Positions 10,671-20,284 are shown, counted from the first letter of the stretch. The stretch: 64,000 bases of DNA from Corynebacterium liangguodongii (GCF_003070865.1 NZ_CP026948.1:744001-808000), one strand, 5' to 3'. Numbers and translations are program-made. Notes: generated by a model not told the origin, from the sequence alone.

Positions 10671-11522
10671 GTGGAGCCCTCCCGCCTGCTCGGCCCCGTT
10701 GAGGTGCGCGAGCTCGCCGCCGAGCTCGGCGTGGCGCCGACGAAGAAGCTGGGGCAGAACTTCGTCCACGACCCCAACACGGTGCGCCGCATTGTCGCCG
10801 CGGCCGATCTTGCGCCGGACGATGTCGTCGTCGAGGTCGGCCCCGGGCTTGGCTCGTTGACCCTCGCGCTGGTCGATTCCGTCGCAGCCGTGGCCGCGCT
10901 GGAGATCGACCCGCGCCTCGCCGGCCGCCTCGGGCGCACCGTGGAGCAGCGCGCTTCATGCTATGCCGAGCGCCTCGAGGTGGTCTGTGTCGATGCGCTG
11001 CGGGTCGGCCGCGCAGACCTCGCGTCAACGCCCACGGCGCTCGTGGCCAACCTGCCGTACAACGTCTCGGTGCCGGTGCTCCTGCACCTGCTCGAGGAGT
11101 TCCCGACGATCCGACGGGTGCTGGTCATGGTGCAAAAGGAGGTCGCCGACAGGCTCGCCGCGCAGCCCGGCTCGAAGGTCTACGGGGTGCCCAGCGTCAA
11201 GGCGTCGTTCTACGGCCGCGTCAGCCGCGCCGGGACCGTCGGCAAAAACGTGTTCTGGCCCGCGCCGAATGTCGAGAGCGGGCTCGTGCGCATCGACGTC
11301 TCCCCGGGCGCCGAGAGGAGCCTGCGCGAGCGCACGTTCGCGCTTGTCGACGCCGCCTTCGCGCAGCGCCGCAAGACCCTGCGCTCCACTCTAGCCCCCC
11401 TCTACGGCACCGCGGCCGCGGCCGAGGAAGCCTGCCGCGCGGCCGGGATCGACCCAGGGCTGCGCGGGGAAAAGCTCGCGGTGGGCGACTTCCTCCGCCT
11501 TGCCAGGCAGGAGCAGCGATGA
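10671..11522 (+). CDS. rsmA: 16S rRNA (adenine(1518)-N6/(1519)-N6)-dimethyltransferase
   Basis: RsmA (KsgA) dimethylates two adjacent adenines near the 3' end of 16S rRNA during 30S maturation. The 283-residue frame from GTG 10671 contains [18 protein letters not shown], the SAM-binding [14 protein letters not shown], and the catalytic motif [28 protein letters not shown] and GLRGEKL near the C-terminus are also typical. The gene begins 2 nt after the rpf2 stop, and its TGA overlaps the ispE ATG (ATGA), so translation of all three is probably coupled. A GTG at 10701 is a less likely alternative start. Confidence 0.94.
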   Translation: MEPSRLLGPVEVRELAAELGVAPTKKLGQNFVHDPNTVRRIVAAADLAPDDVVVEVGPGLGSLTLALVDSVAAVAALEIDPRLAGRLGRTVEQRASCYAERLEVVCVDALRVGRADLASTPTALVANLPYNVSVPVLLHLLEEFPTIRRVLVMVQKEVADRLAAQPGSKVYGVPSVKASFYGRVSRAGTVGKNVFWPAPNVESGLVRIDVSPGAERSLRERTFALVDAAFAQRRKTLRSTLAPLYGTAAAAEEACRAAGIDPGLRGEKLAVGDFLRLARQEQR

Positions 11523-12487
11523 CGGTAGACTACACGGCCTCCGCACCCGGCAAGGTCAACCTCCACCTCGGCGTCGGTGAGGCCCGCCCGGACGGATACC
11601 ACGAGCTCTCCACGGTGTTCCAGGCGGTGGACCGGCGCGAGGTCGTCGTGCTCGCGGCGCACCCGGAGCGGCCCGCCGTGGCGTCGGGAAGCGTCGTGGC
11701 GCGGTTGGAGACGACCTTCCGCGTCACCCGGCCCACCGAGGACATCGACACCCCGCGAAACCTCGCTTGGCGCGCCGTCGACGCCGCGGTCGAGGCCTAC
11801 CGGCGCCTCGCCCCCGCGCCTGCCCCGCTGCCCCCGGTCGACCTCGCGGTGGACAAGAGCGTCTTCGTCGCCGGCGGTATGGCGGGGGGATCGGCCGATG
11901 CCGCGGCGGCGCTCGTTGCCGCGGCCGCCTACGTCGAGGACTTCACCGGCTTCCGCCTCGACGATACGGCCTTGCTGCGAGAAGCCGCCGCGCTCGGCGC
12001 GGACGTTCCGTTCTGCCTCCAGGGCGGCACGGCGCTCGGCTCCGGCCGCGGCGACGAGCTCTGCGAGATGATGTCGCGCGGCGAGTATTGGTGGGTGTTT
12101 ATCAACCCCATGGTCGCACTGCCGACGGGCGAGACCTTCGCGTGCCTTGACGACATGCGCCACGGGGACGCCTCGCTGGTTCCTCACATGGGCACAACCC
12201 GGCTCGCGCAGGCGCTGGTGACGGGGGATCCTCGGCGGGTTGCGGCGGCGCTGCACAACGACTTGGAACCCGCCGCCGTGGCGCTGCGCCCCCAACTGCG
12301 CCGCCTGCTCGACGTCGCGGGCTCGCGCGGCCTCAAGGCGATCGTCTCCGGCTCCGGGCCGACCGTCGCGCTTTTGTGCGAGGACGCGCTCAGCGCGATC
12401 AATACCCGCGACGAGATCTACGACCAGTACGACGAGTTCGAGGCCGTCTTTGCCAAAGGCCCAGTTGAGGGCGCTGTCGTGCAGTGA
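11519..12487 (+). CDS. ispE: 4-diphosphocytidyl-2-C-methyl-D-erythritol kinase
   Basis: This GHMP-family kinase performs the ATP-dependent fourth step of the MEP isoprenoid pathway. The 322 residues start [18 protein letters not shown], which includes the conserved Lys of the family, and contain the phosphate loop [14 protein letters not shown] near residue 120. [17 protein letters not shown] and the C-terminal [11 protein letters not shown] follow. It overlaps rsmA by 4 bp. The product feeds the carotenoid genes crtB and crtI found 48 kb downstream, as well as menaquinone and polyprenyl phosphates. Confidence 0.95.
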   Translation: MTVDYTASAPGKVNLHLGVGEARPDGYHELSTVFQAVDRREVVVLAAHPERPAVASGSVVARLETTFRVTRPTEDIDTPRNLAWRAVDAAVEAYRRLAPAPAPLPPVDLAVDKSVFVAGGMAGGSADAAAALVAAAAYVEDFTGFRLDDTALLREAAALGADVPFCLQGGTALGSGRGDELCEMMSRGEYWWVFINPMVALPTGETFACLDDMRHGDASLVPHMGTTRLAQALVTGDPRRVAAALHNDLEPAAVALRPQLRRLLDVAGSRGLKAIVSGSGPTVALLCEDALSAINTRDEIYDQYDEFEAVFAKGPVEGAVVQ

Positions 12488-12517
12488 TGTCGCGGCCGGG
12501 GCTTAAGGTGTCTCTCC

Positions 12518-13063
12518 ATGAGATCACGCAGTTTCATCCCCTCCCGCGCAGACCTTTTGGCGCCGGAGTTCGTCACCGTCGATTTCGAAACCGCCAACCG
12601 GCGCGGCGGGCCGTCGGCGTGCCAGATTGCGCTGGTCAAGGTGGCGGGGGATGAGATTGTGGAGACCCTGGTGAGCTACCTCCGCCCTCCGGAGGAGCAC
12701 ATGTCCTTTGAGTTCACACACATCCACGGCATCCGGGCAGAAGACGTCGCGGACGCGCCCTACTTCTTCGACATTGCCGATGACGTCGCTGGTTTCGTCG
12801 ACGGGCTTCCCGTCTGGGCGCACAACGCGGCCTTCGACGCGGCCGTGTGGCGGGGCCTGGACGACTACTACTGCACCGGGACCGTGCCGGAGAGGTTCTA
12901 CTGCACCTACCGCACCGCCCGGCGGGCCATCCCCGGCCTGCCCAACTACAAGCTGCCGACCGTGACCGCGGTGTGCGCCCCGAGCTTCGAGCTCGTGCAC
13001 CACGCGGCGGATTCCGATGCGATAGCCTGCGCTCACATCGTGCGCTACCTGCGGTTAAGATAG
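12518..13063 (+). CDS. DnaQ-like 3'-5' exonuclease (DEDDh)
   Basis: This standalone exonuclease domain has 181 residues. It has the first acidic pair in FVTVDFETANRRGG, the ExoII motif in VWAHNAAFDAAVW, and the final HxxxxD in HHAADSDAIACAHI, the arrangement of DEDDh nucleases. HIHGIRAEDVADAP is another typical epsilon-subunit segment. There is no BRCT or helicase domain. It starts 30 bp after ispE and ends 7 bp before the ABC-F gene. The likely role is DNA or RNA end-trimming in repair; the exact substrate cannot be read from sequence. Confidence 0.82.
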   Translation: MRSRSFIPSRADLLAPEFVTVDFETANRRGGPSACQIALVKVAGDEIVETLVSYLRPPEEHMSFEFTHIHGIRAEDVADAPYFFDIADDVAGFVDGLPVWAHNAAFDAAVWRGLDDYYCTGTVPERFYCTYRTARRAIPGLPNYKLPTVTAVCAPSFELVHHAADSDAIACAHIVRYLRLR

Positions 13064-13070
13064 CCCGGTC

Positions 13071-14867
13071 ATGGTAAACCTCATCAACCTGGAAAGCGTG
13101 ACCAAGTCTTGGGGGTTAAAAACCCTGCTCAACGGGGTCTCGCTCGGCGTTCAAAGCGGTCAGCGCATCGGCATCGTCGGCGTCAACGGCGGCGGCAAGA
13201 CAACCTTGCTCGAGGTGCTCACGGGCATCGAGCCGCCCGATAGCGGGCGCGTGTCCCACAACTCTGGGCTGCGCATGGCCGTGGTCACCCAGCGTTTCGA
13301 TCTCGACGCAGCCCTCACCATCGGCCAGGCCGTCGTCGAGCCGCTTGGGGTGGAGACCTACCAGTGGGCCTCCAACGCGAAGGTCCGCGAGGTGCTCCAG
13401 GGCACGGGCGTAGCCGAGCTGGGGCTCGACACCCCCGTCGGGAGCCTCTCGGGAGGGGAGCGCCGCCGGGTCAACCTCGCCGCCGCGCTCGTGCAAGACT
13501 TGGACCTCGTCGTCCTCGACGAGCCGACGAACCACCTCGACGTCGAGGGCGTCCAGTGGCTCGCCGAGCACCTGCTGGCCCGCAAGGTCGCGGTCGTCGT
13601 GGTCACGCACGACCGTTGGTTCCTCGATACGGTGGCGACGCTGACGTGGGAGGTCCACGACGGCACCGTCGACGTCTACGAGGGCGGCTACAACGACTGG
13701 ACCTTCGCCCGGGCAGAGCGCGCCCGCCAGGCCGAGGCGATCGAGCAGCGGCGGGCCAACCTCGCGCGCAAGGAGCTGGCCTGGTTGCGCCGCGGAGCGC
13801 CCGCGCGCACCTCCAAGCCGCGCTACCGCATCGAGGCCGCCGAGGCGCTTATCGCCGACGTGCCCGCCCCGCGCGATAGCGTCGAGCTCATGGCGTTTGC
13901 CCGCCAGCGCCAGGGCAAGGTCGTCATCGAGCTGGAGGACGCGCGCATCGACGCCCCCGACGGCCGCGTGCTCGTCGACCACCTCACGTGGCGCCTCGCG
14001 CCGGGCGAGCGCATCGGCCTCGTCGGCGTCAACGGCTCCGGCAAGACGACCCTGCTGCGCGCGCTGGCGGGGCAGTACCCGCTCGCGGCGGGTCGGCGCG
14101 TCGAGGGGCAGACCACCCGGCTCGGCTGGCTGCGCCAAGAACTCGACGACCTCGACGCCTCCCGCCGTCTCATCGACGCCGTGGAGGACGTCGCCAGCTA
14201 CGTCCACCTGGGCGCCAAGGAGCTGACGGCCGCCCAGCTCGCCGAGCGCCTCGGGTTTAGCCCGCAGCGCCAGCGCACCCCGGTCGGCGACCTCTCGGGA
14301 GGGGAGCGCCGCCGCCTCCAGCTCACCCGCGTGCTCATGGCGGAGCCGAACGTGCTGCTTCTCGACGAACCGACGAACGACCTCGATATCGACACCCTCC
14401 AGGAGCTCGAAGACCTCCTCGACAGCTGGCCGGGCACCCTCGTCGTCATCTCCCACGACCGCTACCTCATCGAGCGGGTCGCCGATAACACCTACGCCCT
14501 CTTCGGCGACGGCGCCCTCACCCACCTCCCCGGCGGGATTGAGCAGTACCTCGCGCGCCGGGCGGAGGAGGCCACCGGGGCCGGCCCGCTCGATCTCGGG
14601 GAGAAAAGGGGCGTCGACAAGCGAGGCTCCATGTCCTCCCAGGAGGAACGGGAGCTGCGCAAGCAGATGAACGCGCTCGAGCGCAAGATAGCCAAGCTCA
14701 CCGACCAGATCGACGATGCCGAGGGCGAGATTACCGCCATGTCCGCCGCGGGGGAGCCCGATTTCGTGTCAATAGGGGAAGCATCGGCGGCGCTGAGCGA
14801 TATGCGCGAGGCGCGCGACTCCCTCGAGCTGGAGTGGCTCGAGCTGGGGGAGAAGCTCGAGGGATAA
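13071..14867 (+). CDS. ABC-F family ATPase (Uup-like)
   Basis: This 598-residue soluble protein has two ATP-binding cassettes and no membrane segments, as in ABC-F ribosome-associated factors. Cassette 1 has GVNGGGKTTL, LSGGERRRVNLA and VVLDEPTNHLD. Cassette 2 has GVNGSGKTTLL, LSGGERRRLQLT and LLLDEPTNDLD. Between them is a long charged linker (EQRRANLARKELAWLRRG), the position of the P-site tRNA interaction motif. The last 75 residues form a predicted coiled coil, the Uup-type C-terminal domain. It sits downstream of rsmA-ispE, as in other corynebacteria. Confidence 0.9.
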   Translation: MVNLINLESVTKSWGLKTLLNGVSLGVQSGQRIGIVGVNGGGKTTLLEVLTGIEPPDSGRVSHNSGLRMAVVTQRFDLDAALTIGQAVVEPLGVETYQWASNAKVREVLQGTGVAELGLDTPVGSLSGGERRRVNLAAALVQDLDLVVLDEPTNHLDVEGVQWLAEHLLARKVAVVVVTHDRWFLDTVATLTWEVHDGTVDVYEGGYNDWTFARAERARQAEAIEQRRANLARKELAWLRRGAPARTSKPRYRIEAAEALIADVPAPRDSVELMAFARQRQGKVVIELEDARIDAPDGRVLVDHLTWRLAPGERIGLVGVNGSGKTTLLRALAGQYPLAAGRRVEGQTTRLGWLRQELDDLDASRRLIDAVEDVASYVHLGAKELTAAQLAERLGFSPQRQRTPVGDLSGGERRRLQLTRVLMAEPNVLLLDEPTNDLDIDTLQELEDLLDSWPGTLVVISHDRYLIERVADNTYALFGDGALTHLPGGIEQYLARRAEEATGAGPLDLGEKRGVDKRGSMSSQEERELRKQMNALERKIAKLTDQIDDAEGEITAMSAAGEPDFVSIGEASAALSDMREARDSLELEWLELGEKLEG

Positions 14868-14955
14868 ACCCGGGCTCACACTAGCGAGCGCGCCTGCCCT
14901 AGTATTCCTGGGGTACTTCAGCGTCCCTTACGTCAACGATAGAAAGGGTGGTCCA

Positions 14956-16164
14956 ATGGCCGCTCCCTCCACAAAGAACCCCAGCGCGGGCATTGGGCCG
15001 ATGCTCGGTGCCGTGTTCCTCATGGCTACATCGTCAATCGGCCCCGGCTTTTTGACCCAGACGTCGGTGTTTACCGTGCAGCTGGGCGCGGCTTTTGCCT
15101 TCGCGATCGTCCTGTCCATCCTCGTCGACATCGCCATCCAGCTCAACGTCTGGCGCGTCCTCGGCATCTCAGGGCTGCGCGCCAACGAGCTCGGCAACGC
15201 CATCCTTCCCGGCCTCGGCTGGTTCATGGCAGCGCTCGTGTTCGTCGGCGGCCTCGTGTTCAACATCGGAAACATTGCAGGCACGGGCCTCGGCATCAAC
15301 GCGATGCTAGGCATCGACCCGAAGATTGGCGGCGCGGTCTCCGCCGCGATCGCCGTCTTCGTCTTCCTCTCCAAGCGCGCGGGCATTGCGCTCGACCGAA
15401 TCGTCATCGCGCTCGGCGCGATCATGATCTTGCTCATGCTCTACGTCGCCGTGGTCTCCCAACCCCCGGTCGGAGAGGCGTTGCGGCAGGCCGTGCTTCC
15501 GGAAAAGGTCGACTTCCTCGTCATCACCACCCTGATCGGCGGAACCGTGGGAGGCTACATCACCTTCGCCGGGGTCCACCGCCTCATCGACTCGGGCAAC
15601 ACCGGGGTGGATAACCTCGCGCAGATCACGCGTTCCTCGGTGCTCGGCATCGCTGTCATCGGGGTGATGCGCGTGCTGCTCTTCCTCGCCGTCCTCGGCG
15701 TGGTGGCAACCGGCGTCACGCTGTCCAAAGACAACACGGCGGCCGACGCGTTCTTCCACGCCGCAGGGGAGTTCGGGCTGCGCTCCTTCGGCCTCGTTCT
15801 GTGGGCGGCGGGGCTATCGTCGGTCATCGGCGCGTCGTACACCTCGATTACTTTCGTGACCACGCAACGCACCGACCCGAAGGTGCGCAACTGGCTCACC
15901 GTCGCCTTCATCACGGTCTGCGCGCTCGCCTACCTGGTCCTCGGCACAGCCCCGCAAACCCTGCTCATCTTTGCTGGCGCCTTCAACGGGCTTATCCTGC
16001 CGATCGGTTTCGCCGTGGTCCTGTGGGCCGCGTGGCGCCGCGGCGACTTGCTCGCCGGTTACTCATACCCCAAGTGGCTGCTCGCCATCGGCGCGGTCAT
16101 GCTCCTGGTCACGGTGTTCATGGGCTACCGCTCCCTCGCCGGGCTCGCAGCCTTGTGGGCTTAG
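14956..16164 (+). CDS. NRAMP-superfamily transporter, YcsG-like
   Basis: This 402-residue membrane protein has about 11 hydrophobic helices and NRAMP-like topology. TM1 reads SSIGPGFLTQT where classical Mn/Fe NRAMPs have DPGN, and TM6 (GGYITFAGVHRLIDSG) lacks the MPHN motif, so the usual metal ligands are missing. This resembles the YcsG branch, which in Bacillus lies next to 5-oxoprolinase genes. Here it is convergent (4-bp overlap) with the pxp/biotin-carboxylase operon, so it may import that pathway's substrate rather than a metal. A ribosome binding site (AAAGGGTGG) is visible. The substrate is inferred from context only. Confidence 0.75.
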   Translation: MAAPSTKNPSAGIGPMLGAVFLMATSSIGPGFLTQTSVFTVQLGAAFAFAIVLSILVDIAIQLNVWRVLGISGLRANELGNAILPGLGWFMAALVFVGGLVFNIGNIAGTGLGINAMLGIDPKIGGAVSAAIAVFVFLSKRAGIALDRIVIALGAIMILLMLYVAVVSQPPVGEALRQAVLPEKVDFLVITTLIGGTVGGYITFAGVHRLIDSGNTGVDNLAQITRSSVLGIAVIGVMRVLLFLAVLGVVATGVTLSKDNTAADAFFHAAGEFGLRSFGLVLWAAGLSSVIGASYTSITFVTTQRTDPKVRNWLTVAFITVCALAYLVLGTAPQTLLIFAGAFNGLILPIGFAVVLWAAWRRGDLLAGYSYPKWLLAIGAVMLLVTVFMGYRSLAGLAALWA

Positions 16165-17909
16165 CTAATCGTCGCGATCGTGGCGTTCGCCGCGACGCGC
16201 TCGCCCTCCGCGGCGCTCAGCGTGATGTGGCCGCCGCGCGGCGCAACGATGGTGGACTCCATTTTCATGGCCTCAACCGTTGCCACAGGGTCGCCTTGCT
16301 CCACGGTATCTCCGCTAGCCACGAGCCACTCGACGAGGGTCGCTTCAAAGCGCGAAGTCACCGCGCCTTCTCCGCCGCTCTCCGCACCGCTGCCGCCCCG
16401 CTGCGGCGCTGTGCTCGTGGATGTGTTTGCTGAGGTCCCCGCGGCGGTGAACAAGGCGGTGGGGACGCCGACGACGTGGAGGCGGCCGTCGAGCTCGATG
16501 ACGACACGCGTGCGCTCGTCGTAGATGTGCTCGATGTCGGCGACGTCGCGCGCGGCTGAAGGCGAATAGTTCTGGTCCACCCAGTCGGTGTAGACCCCGA
16601 GGCGCTCGCCGGTGAGCTCCGCGGAGTCGATCATGTCCCGGTGGAAAGGCAAGACGGTACGCACGCCGTCGATGCGGAACTCCTCTAACGCCCGCCGCGC
16701 GCGACGGATCGCCGTGGCGCGATCGGGGCCCCACACGATGAGCTTCGCCATGAGCGAGTCGTAGTAGGCAGGGATGGTCGATCCCGTGCGCACGCCCGCG
16801 TCGACGCGGATCCCGGGGCCGGTGGGGACGTCGAAAAGCGTGACCGTGCCGGGGCAGGGGGCGAAGCCGTTGGAGACATCTTCGGCGTTGATGCGAAACT
16901 CGAACGCGTGGCCGCGCGGCTCGGGGTGCGTGCCGGCGAAGGAAAGCGGCAGACCCGCGGCGATCCGGAACTGCTCGGCGATGATATCGATTCCGGTGAC
17001 GGCCTCCGTGACGGGGTGTTCCACCTGAACGCGGGTATTGACCTCAAGGAATGACACCGTGCCGTCTTCGGAGACGATGTATTCGACCGTCCCGGCGGAG
17101 ACGTAGCCGGCGGCGGCGCAGATATCCCGCGCCCCATCCTCGATCGCGCGGCGCTGCTCGTCGGTGAGGAAGGGGGCGGGAGCTTCCTCGATGAGTTTTT
17201 GGAACCGCCGCTGGGTGGAGCAGTCGCGGGTGCCCAGCACCGCGACGTTGCCGTGGGTATCGGCGAGGATCTGGCATTCCACGTGGCGCGGGTGGGTGAG
17301 GAACTTCTCCACGTAGCATTCCCCGCGGCCGAACGCCTCGCGGGCCTCGCGGCCGGCGGAGTTGAATCCCTCTTCGATGTCGGCCTCCTCGGTGACGACC
17401 TTGAGGCCGCGCCCGCCGCCACCGAACGCCGCTTTGATCGCGATGGGCATGCCGTGCTCCCGGGCGAAGTCGCGCGCCTGCTCCCAGTGGGAGAGGGGAT
17501 CCGGGGTGCCGGGCGCGAGAGGGGCGCCGACCTCGACGGCGACCCGGCGTGCGGCGAGCTTGTCGCCGAGCAGCTCGATGGATTCGGGGGTCGGGCCGAT
17601 CCACGTCAAACCGGCGTCCTGCACCGCGCGGGCGAAATCGGCGTTTTCGGAGAGGAACCCGTAGCCGGGGTGCACGCAGTCGGCGCCGGCGCGGGCCGCC
17701 ACCGCGAGCAGGGCGGGGATGTTCATGTACGTCTCCGCCGAGGTCTTTCCCGGCAGGCGGTATGCCTCGTCGGCGACGAGGGTGTGCAGCGCACCGGTAT
17801 CGGGCTCGGAGTAGACCGCGATGGAGCGGATCCCGGCGTCGCGGGCGGCGCGGGCGATGCGTACGGCGATCTCTCCGCGGTTAGCAATGAGTACAGCGTT
17901 GAAAGTCAC
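16161..17909 (-). CDS. Biotin carboxylase fused to biotin carboxyl carrier domain
   Basis: The 582 residues contain an N-terminal biotin carboxylase (about 1-450) with FNAVLIANRGEIAVRIARAA, HPGYGFLSENADFA, the ATP-grasp glycine loop AFGGGGRGLKVV and the active-site segment EVNTRVQVEHPVTE. A Ser/Thr/Gly-rich linker (about 485-515) leads to a C-terminal biotinyl domain with VEAMKMES, Lys549 being the biotin site. No carboxyltransferase subunit of acyl-CoA type is nearby. The gene is instead last in an operon with pxpA and fused pxpBC, an arrangement known from other bacteria. I infer carboxylation, or carboxyphosphate-type activation, of the Pxp substrate rather than fatty acid synthesis. Confidence 0.85.
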   Translation of the reverse strand: MTFNAVLIANRGEIAVRIARAARDAGIRSIAVYSEPDTGALHTLVADEAYRLPGKTSAETYMNIPALLAVAARAGADCVHPGYGFLSENADFARAVQDAGLTWIGPTPESIELLGDKLAARRVAVEVGAPLAPGTPDPLSHWEQARDFAREHGMPIAIKAAFGGGGRGLKVVTEEADIEEGFNSAGREAREAFGRGECYVEKFLTHPRHVECQILADTHGNVAVLGTRDCSTQRRFQKLIEEAPAPFLTDEQRRAIEDGARDICAAAGYVSAGTVEYIVSEDGTVSFLEVNTRVQVEHPVTEAVTGIDIIAEQFRIAAGLPLSFAGTHPEPRGHAFEFRINAEDVSNGFAPCPGTVTLFDVPTGPGIRVDAGVRTGSTIPAYYDSLMAKLIVWGPDRATAIRRARRALEEFRIDGVRTVLPFHRDMIDSAELTGERLGVYTDWVDQNYSPSAARDVADIEHIYDERTRVVIELDGRLHVVGVPTALFTAAGTSANTSTSTAPQRGGSGAESGGEGAVTSRFEATLVEWLVASGDTVEQGDPVATVEAMKMESTIVAPRGGHITLSAAEGERVAANATIATIS

Positions 17910-17925
17910 GGGTGGGGAAGTCCTT

Positions 17926-19479
17926 CTAGCGGTTGTAGAGCTCGAAGCGGAGCGTGGCGCCCGCCGGGAGCTGGGCGATGATGTCTAGGTCTTCGTCGAT
18001 GACGGTGGCGATGACGGGGTAGCCCCCGGTTACGGCGTGGTCGCGCAGGAACACGACCGGCTGGCCGCTCGGCGGGACCTGCACGGATCCTGCAACCATA
18101 CCCTCCGAGGGAAGCTCGTCATTGCGGGTGCGCTCGAGCGGGTGCTCCGCGCGCAGGCGCAGGCCGACCCGGTTGGACTCGGCCGTCACGGTGTAGGGGG
18201 TGGCCAAGAAGCGCTCGAAGGTCGCGGGCGAGAACCAGTCGTCGCGGGGGCCGGGCACGCAGCGCACGGTGCCCGCGGTTATACCGCCCTCGTGCCTCAC
18301 GCGCAGCGGGTTGCTCGCCGTCGCGGAGGTGGAGAAGGGCGGGGCCGTCAGGGCGACGCTGAGGGTATCGCCGGCGGCAATCGGTCGCGGCCCGAGCCCG
18401 GAGAGGACGTCTGTGGACGCCGATCCGAGCTCTGTGTTCGCGATGAACCCTCCGCGCACCGCGATGTAGGAGCGCATGCCTGCGCTGGGGGCCGAGACGC
18501 TCAGCCGCGCGCCGGCGGGGACGATCAGTGGCGCCGCGAGGGGCACTAAGCGGTCGTCGATAAGGACATCGGCGGGCGCGCCGGTGACGCTCACGACCGT
18601 TTCTGCGCGCGCGGTCAGGGCGCACCCGCCGACGTTTTCTAGCACCGCTGCCCCCCGCGCGTTGCCCACGGCAGCATTCGCGGTGCGCGCGGAGGCGCGG
18701 TCGGCGGAGCCGGAGGTGGTCACGCCGAGGTTTCCGTGTCCCGGCCGGCCGAGGTCCTGAAAGACGGTGAGCAGGCCGGGGTCCTCGACGCGAAAGACCG
18801 GCCGGTGCGGGGGCAGCTCGCGGCGCCGCGGGCTCTCAGAGCGGGGCTCGGGCAGCGTGTCGACGGCCCGGTAGCGCACCCGGTCCCCGGGGGCGACCAG
18901 GGCGGGCGGGGACGCCGCGGAGTCCCACATAGCCGTGCGGGTTGTGCCCACCAGCTGCCACCCGCCCGGGGAGGTGCGGGGGTAGACGGCGGAGAACTGC
19001 CCCGCAACGGCGACGGCGCCTGCGGGCACCTCGGTGCGCGGGGTGGGAAGCCGCGGGATGTCCAGGCCGCGGCCATGCTCCGGGACGCAGTAGGAAAATC
19101 CCGGCGCGAATCCGCCGAACGCGGCGACCCACGTCGTCGAGGTGTGCCACTCAATGAGCTCAGCGCGCGACGTGCCCAGGGAGGCGGCTAGGGAGTCGAG
19201 GTCGGCGCCGTCGTAGAGCACGTCGATCTCGATGGTGCGCGGGGCGCGCCGCTGCGCCCGGGCGGGGGAGAACTCGCGCAGCTCGGTGGCCGCGGCCGCT
19301 GCGGCGCGCGGGGATGCGAAGGTGAGAAGCACCGTGCGGGCGGCGGCGATGACGTCGCTCTGCTCGTCGAGCGGCGCCGCGCTCAGCGCGGCGTGCCAGT
19401 CCATCACGGCTTCGAGGTCGGGCAGGTCGACGATGAGCGCGCGCGAACCGACAGGTGTGATTGCCTCGGCGCGCGTCAC
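17926..19479 (-). CDS. pxpBC: Fused 5-oxoprolinase subunits B and C (PxpB-PxpC)
   Basis: This is a 517-residue fusion. Residues 1 to about 210 are PxpB/KipI-like, with FGGFAPGFSYC, PRLPTPRTEVPAGAVAVAG and the TSPGGWQLVG loop. Residues about 230-517 are PxpC/KipA-like (the biotin-dependent carboxyltransferase-named family), with VFQDLGRPGHGNLGV, GSADRASARTANAAVGN and FLRDHAVTGGYPVIA. With PxpA these form ATP-dependent 5-oxoprolinase, opening 5-oxo-L-proline to glutamate. The start overlaps the pxpA stop by 4 bp, so translation is probably coupled. Older annotations often call this allophanate hydrolase; no amidase signature Ser-cis-Ser-Lys is present. Confidence 0.88.
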   Translation of the reverse strand: MTRAEAITPVGSRALIVDLPDLEAVMDWHAALSAAPLDEQSDVIAAARTVLLTFASPRAAAAAATELREFSPARAQRRAPRTIEIDVLYDGADLDSLAASLGTSRAELIEWHTSTTWVAAFGGFAPGFSYCVPEHGRGLDIPRLPTPRTEVPAGAVAVAGQFSAVYPRTSPGGWQLVGTTRTAMWDSAASPPALVAPGDRVRYRAVDTLPEPRSESPRRRELPPHRPVFRVEDPGLLTVFQDLGRPGHGNLGVTTSGSADRASARTANAAVGNARGAAVLENVGGCALTARAETVVSVTGAPADVLIDDRLVPLAAPLIVPAGARLSVSAPSAGMRSYIAVRGGFIANTELGSASTDVLSGLGPRPIAAGDTLSVALTAPPFSTSATASNPLRVRHEGGITAGTVRCVPGPRDDWFSPATFERFLATPYTVTAESNRVGLRLRAEHPLERTRNDELPSEGMVAGSVQVPPSGQPVVFLRDHAVTGGYPVIATVIDEDLDIIAQLPAGATLRFELYNR

Positions 19480-20237
19480 AGCGCGCTCCGGATCTCGATG
19501 CCCTCGCGCCCGAGCCGCTCGACGACGCTCCGGGTGAGCTCGACCGCGCCAGGGGAGTCACCGTGGACGCAGACCGATTCGGCGCGCACCTCGAGGGTCG
19601 ATCCGTCGATCGCGGTGACGGAGCCGGTGGCCGCGACCTGGGCTACGCGTTCGGCGACGGCGCCGGGGTCGGTGATGACCGCCCCGGGGGCGCGGCGGGA
19701 CACCAGAGTCCCGTCCGGGTTGTAGCCGCGGTCGGCGAAGGCCTCGCGGATCACCCGCAGGCCCGCGGCCTCGGCAATGTCGACGGCTACTCCGCCCGGC
19801 AGCAGCATGAGCGCGAGGTCGCGGCTGAATGCCTTGACGCCGTCGACGACGGCGCGGGCGTGCTCGGCGTGGTGCGCGATGGTGTTGTAGAGCGCGCCGT
19901 GCGGCTTGACGTAGCGCACCGTGAGCCCCTGGGCGCTGGCGAGCGCGTCGAGGGCGCCGATTTGGTAGAGGGTTTCGTCGGCGAGTTCGGCCGGGTCGTA
20001 GTCCACGAAGCGGCGGCCGAAGCCGGCGGGGTCGTGGTAGGCGATGTGGGCGCCGATAGTGACCGCGCGGGACTTCGCCTCCGCCAGCGTGGCCGCGATG
20101 GAGTGTGGGTCTCCCGCGTGGAACCCGGTGGCGACGTTGGCGCTGGAGACCATCGTTAGCATGGAGGCGTCGTCAGCCACGGGGTTTCCTGCTGTGGTCT
20201 CGCCGAGATCGGCGTTGAGGTCGATGGTGGTGCTCAC
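19476..20237 (-). CDS. pxpA: 5-oxoprolinase subunit A (LamB/YcsF family)
   Basis: PxpA provides the catalytic barrel of ATP-dependent 5-oxoprolinase. From GTG 20237 there are 253 residues beginning VSTTIDLNADLGE, exactly where family homology starts. SSANVATGFHAGDPHS, GAHIAYHDPAGFGRRF, VKPHGALYNTI and FADRGYNPDGTLVSR follow in order. An in-frame GTG at 20282 would add 15 residues, but a TATAAAT -10-like element ends only 2 nt before it, so that codon would not be in the transcript. The gene overlaps pxpBC by 4 bp and diverges from the ABM monooxygenase gene. Confidence 0.88.
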   Translation of the reverse strand: MSTTIDLNADLGETTAGNPVADDASMLTMVSSANVATGFHAGDPHSIAATLAEAKSRAVTIGAHIAYHDPAGFGRRFVDYDPAELADETLYQIGALDALASAQGLTVRYVKPHGALYNTIAHHAEHARAVVDGVKAFSRDLALMLLPGGVAVDIAEAAGLRVIREAFADRGYNPDGTLVSRRAPGAVITDPGAVAERVAQVAATGSVTAIDGSTLEVRAESVCVHGDSPGAVELTRSVVERLGREGIEIRSAL

Positions 20238-20284
20238 GGGCTTCTGCGTTCCGCCTTCCTCTGGGTTGGAATTGGTGTTCACTT

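Noticed and set aside
17926..19479. Allophanate hydrolase / urea amidolyase annotation
   Set aside because: There is no amidase-signature domain; the fused domains and the adjacent pxpA are those of 5-oxoprolinase PxpB and PxpC.
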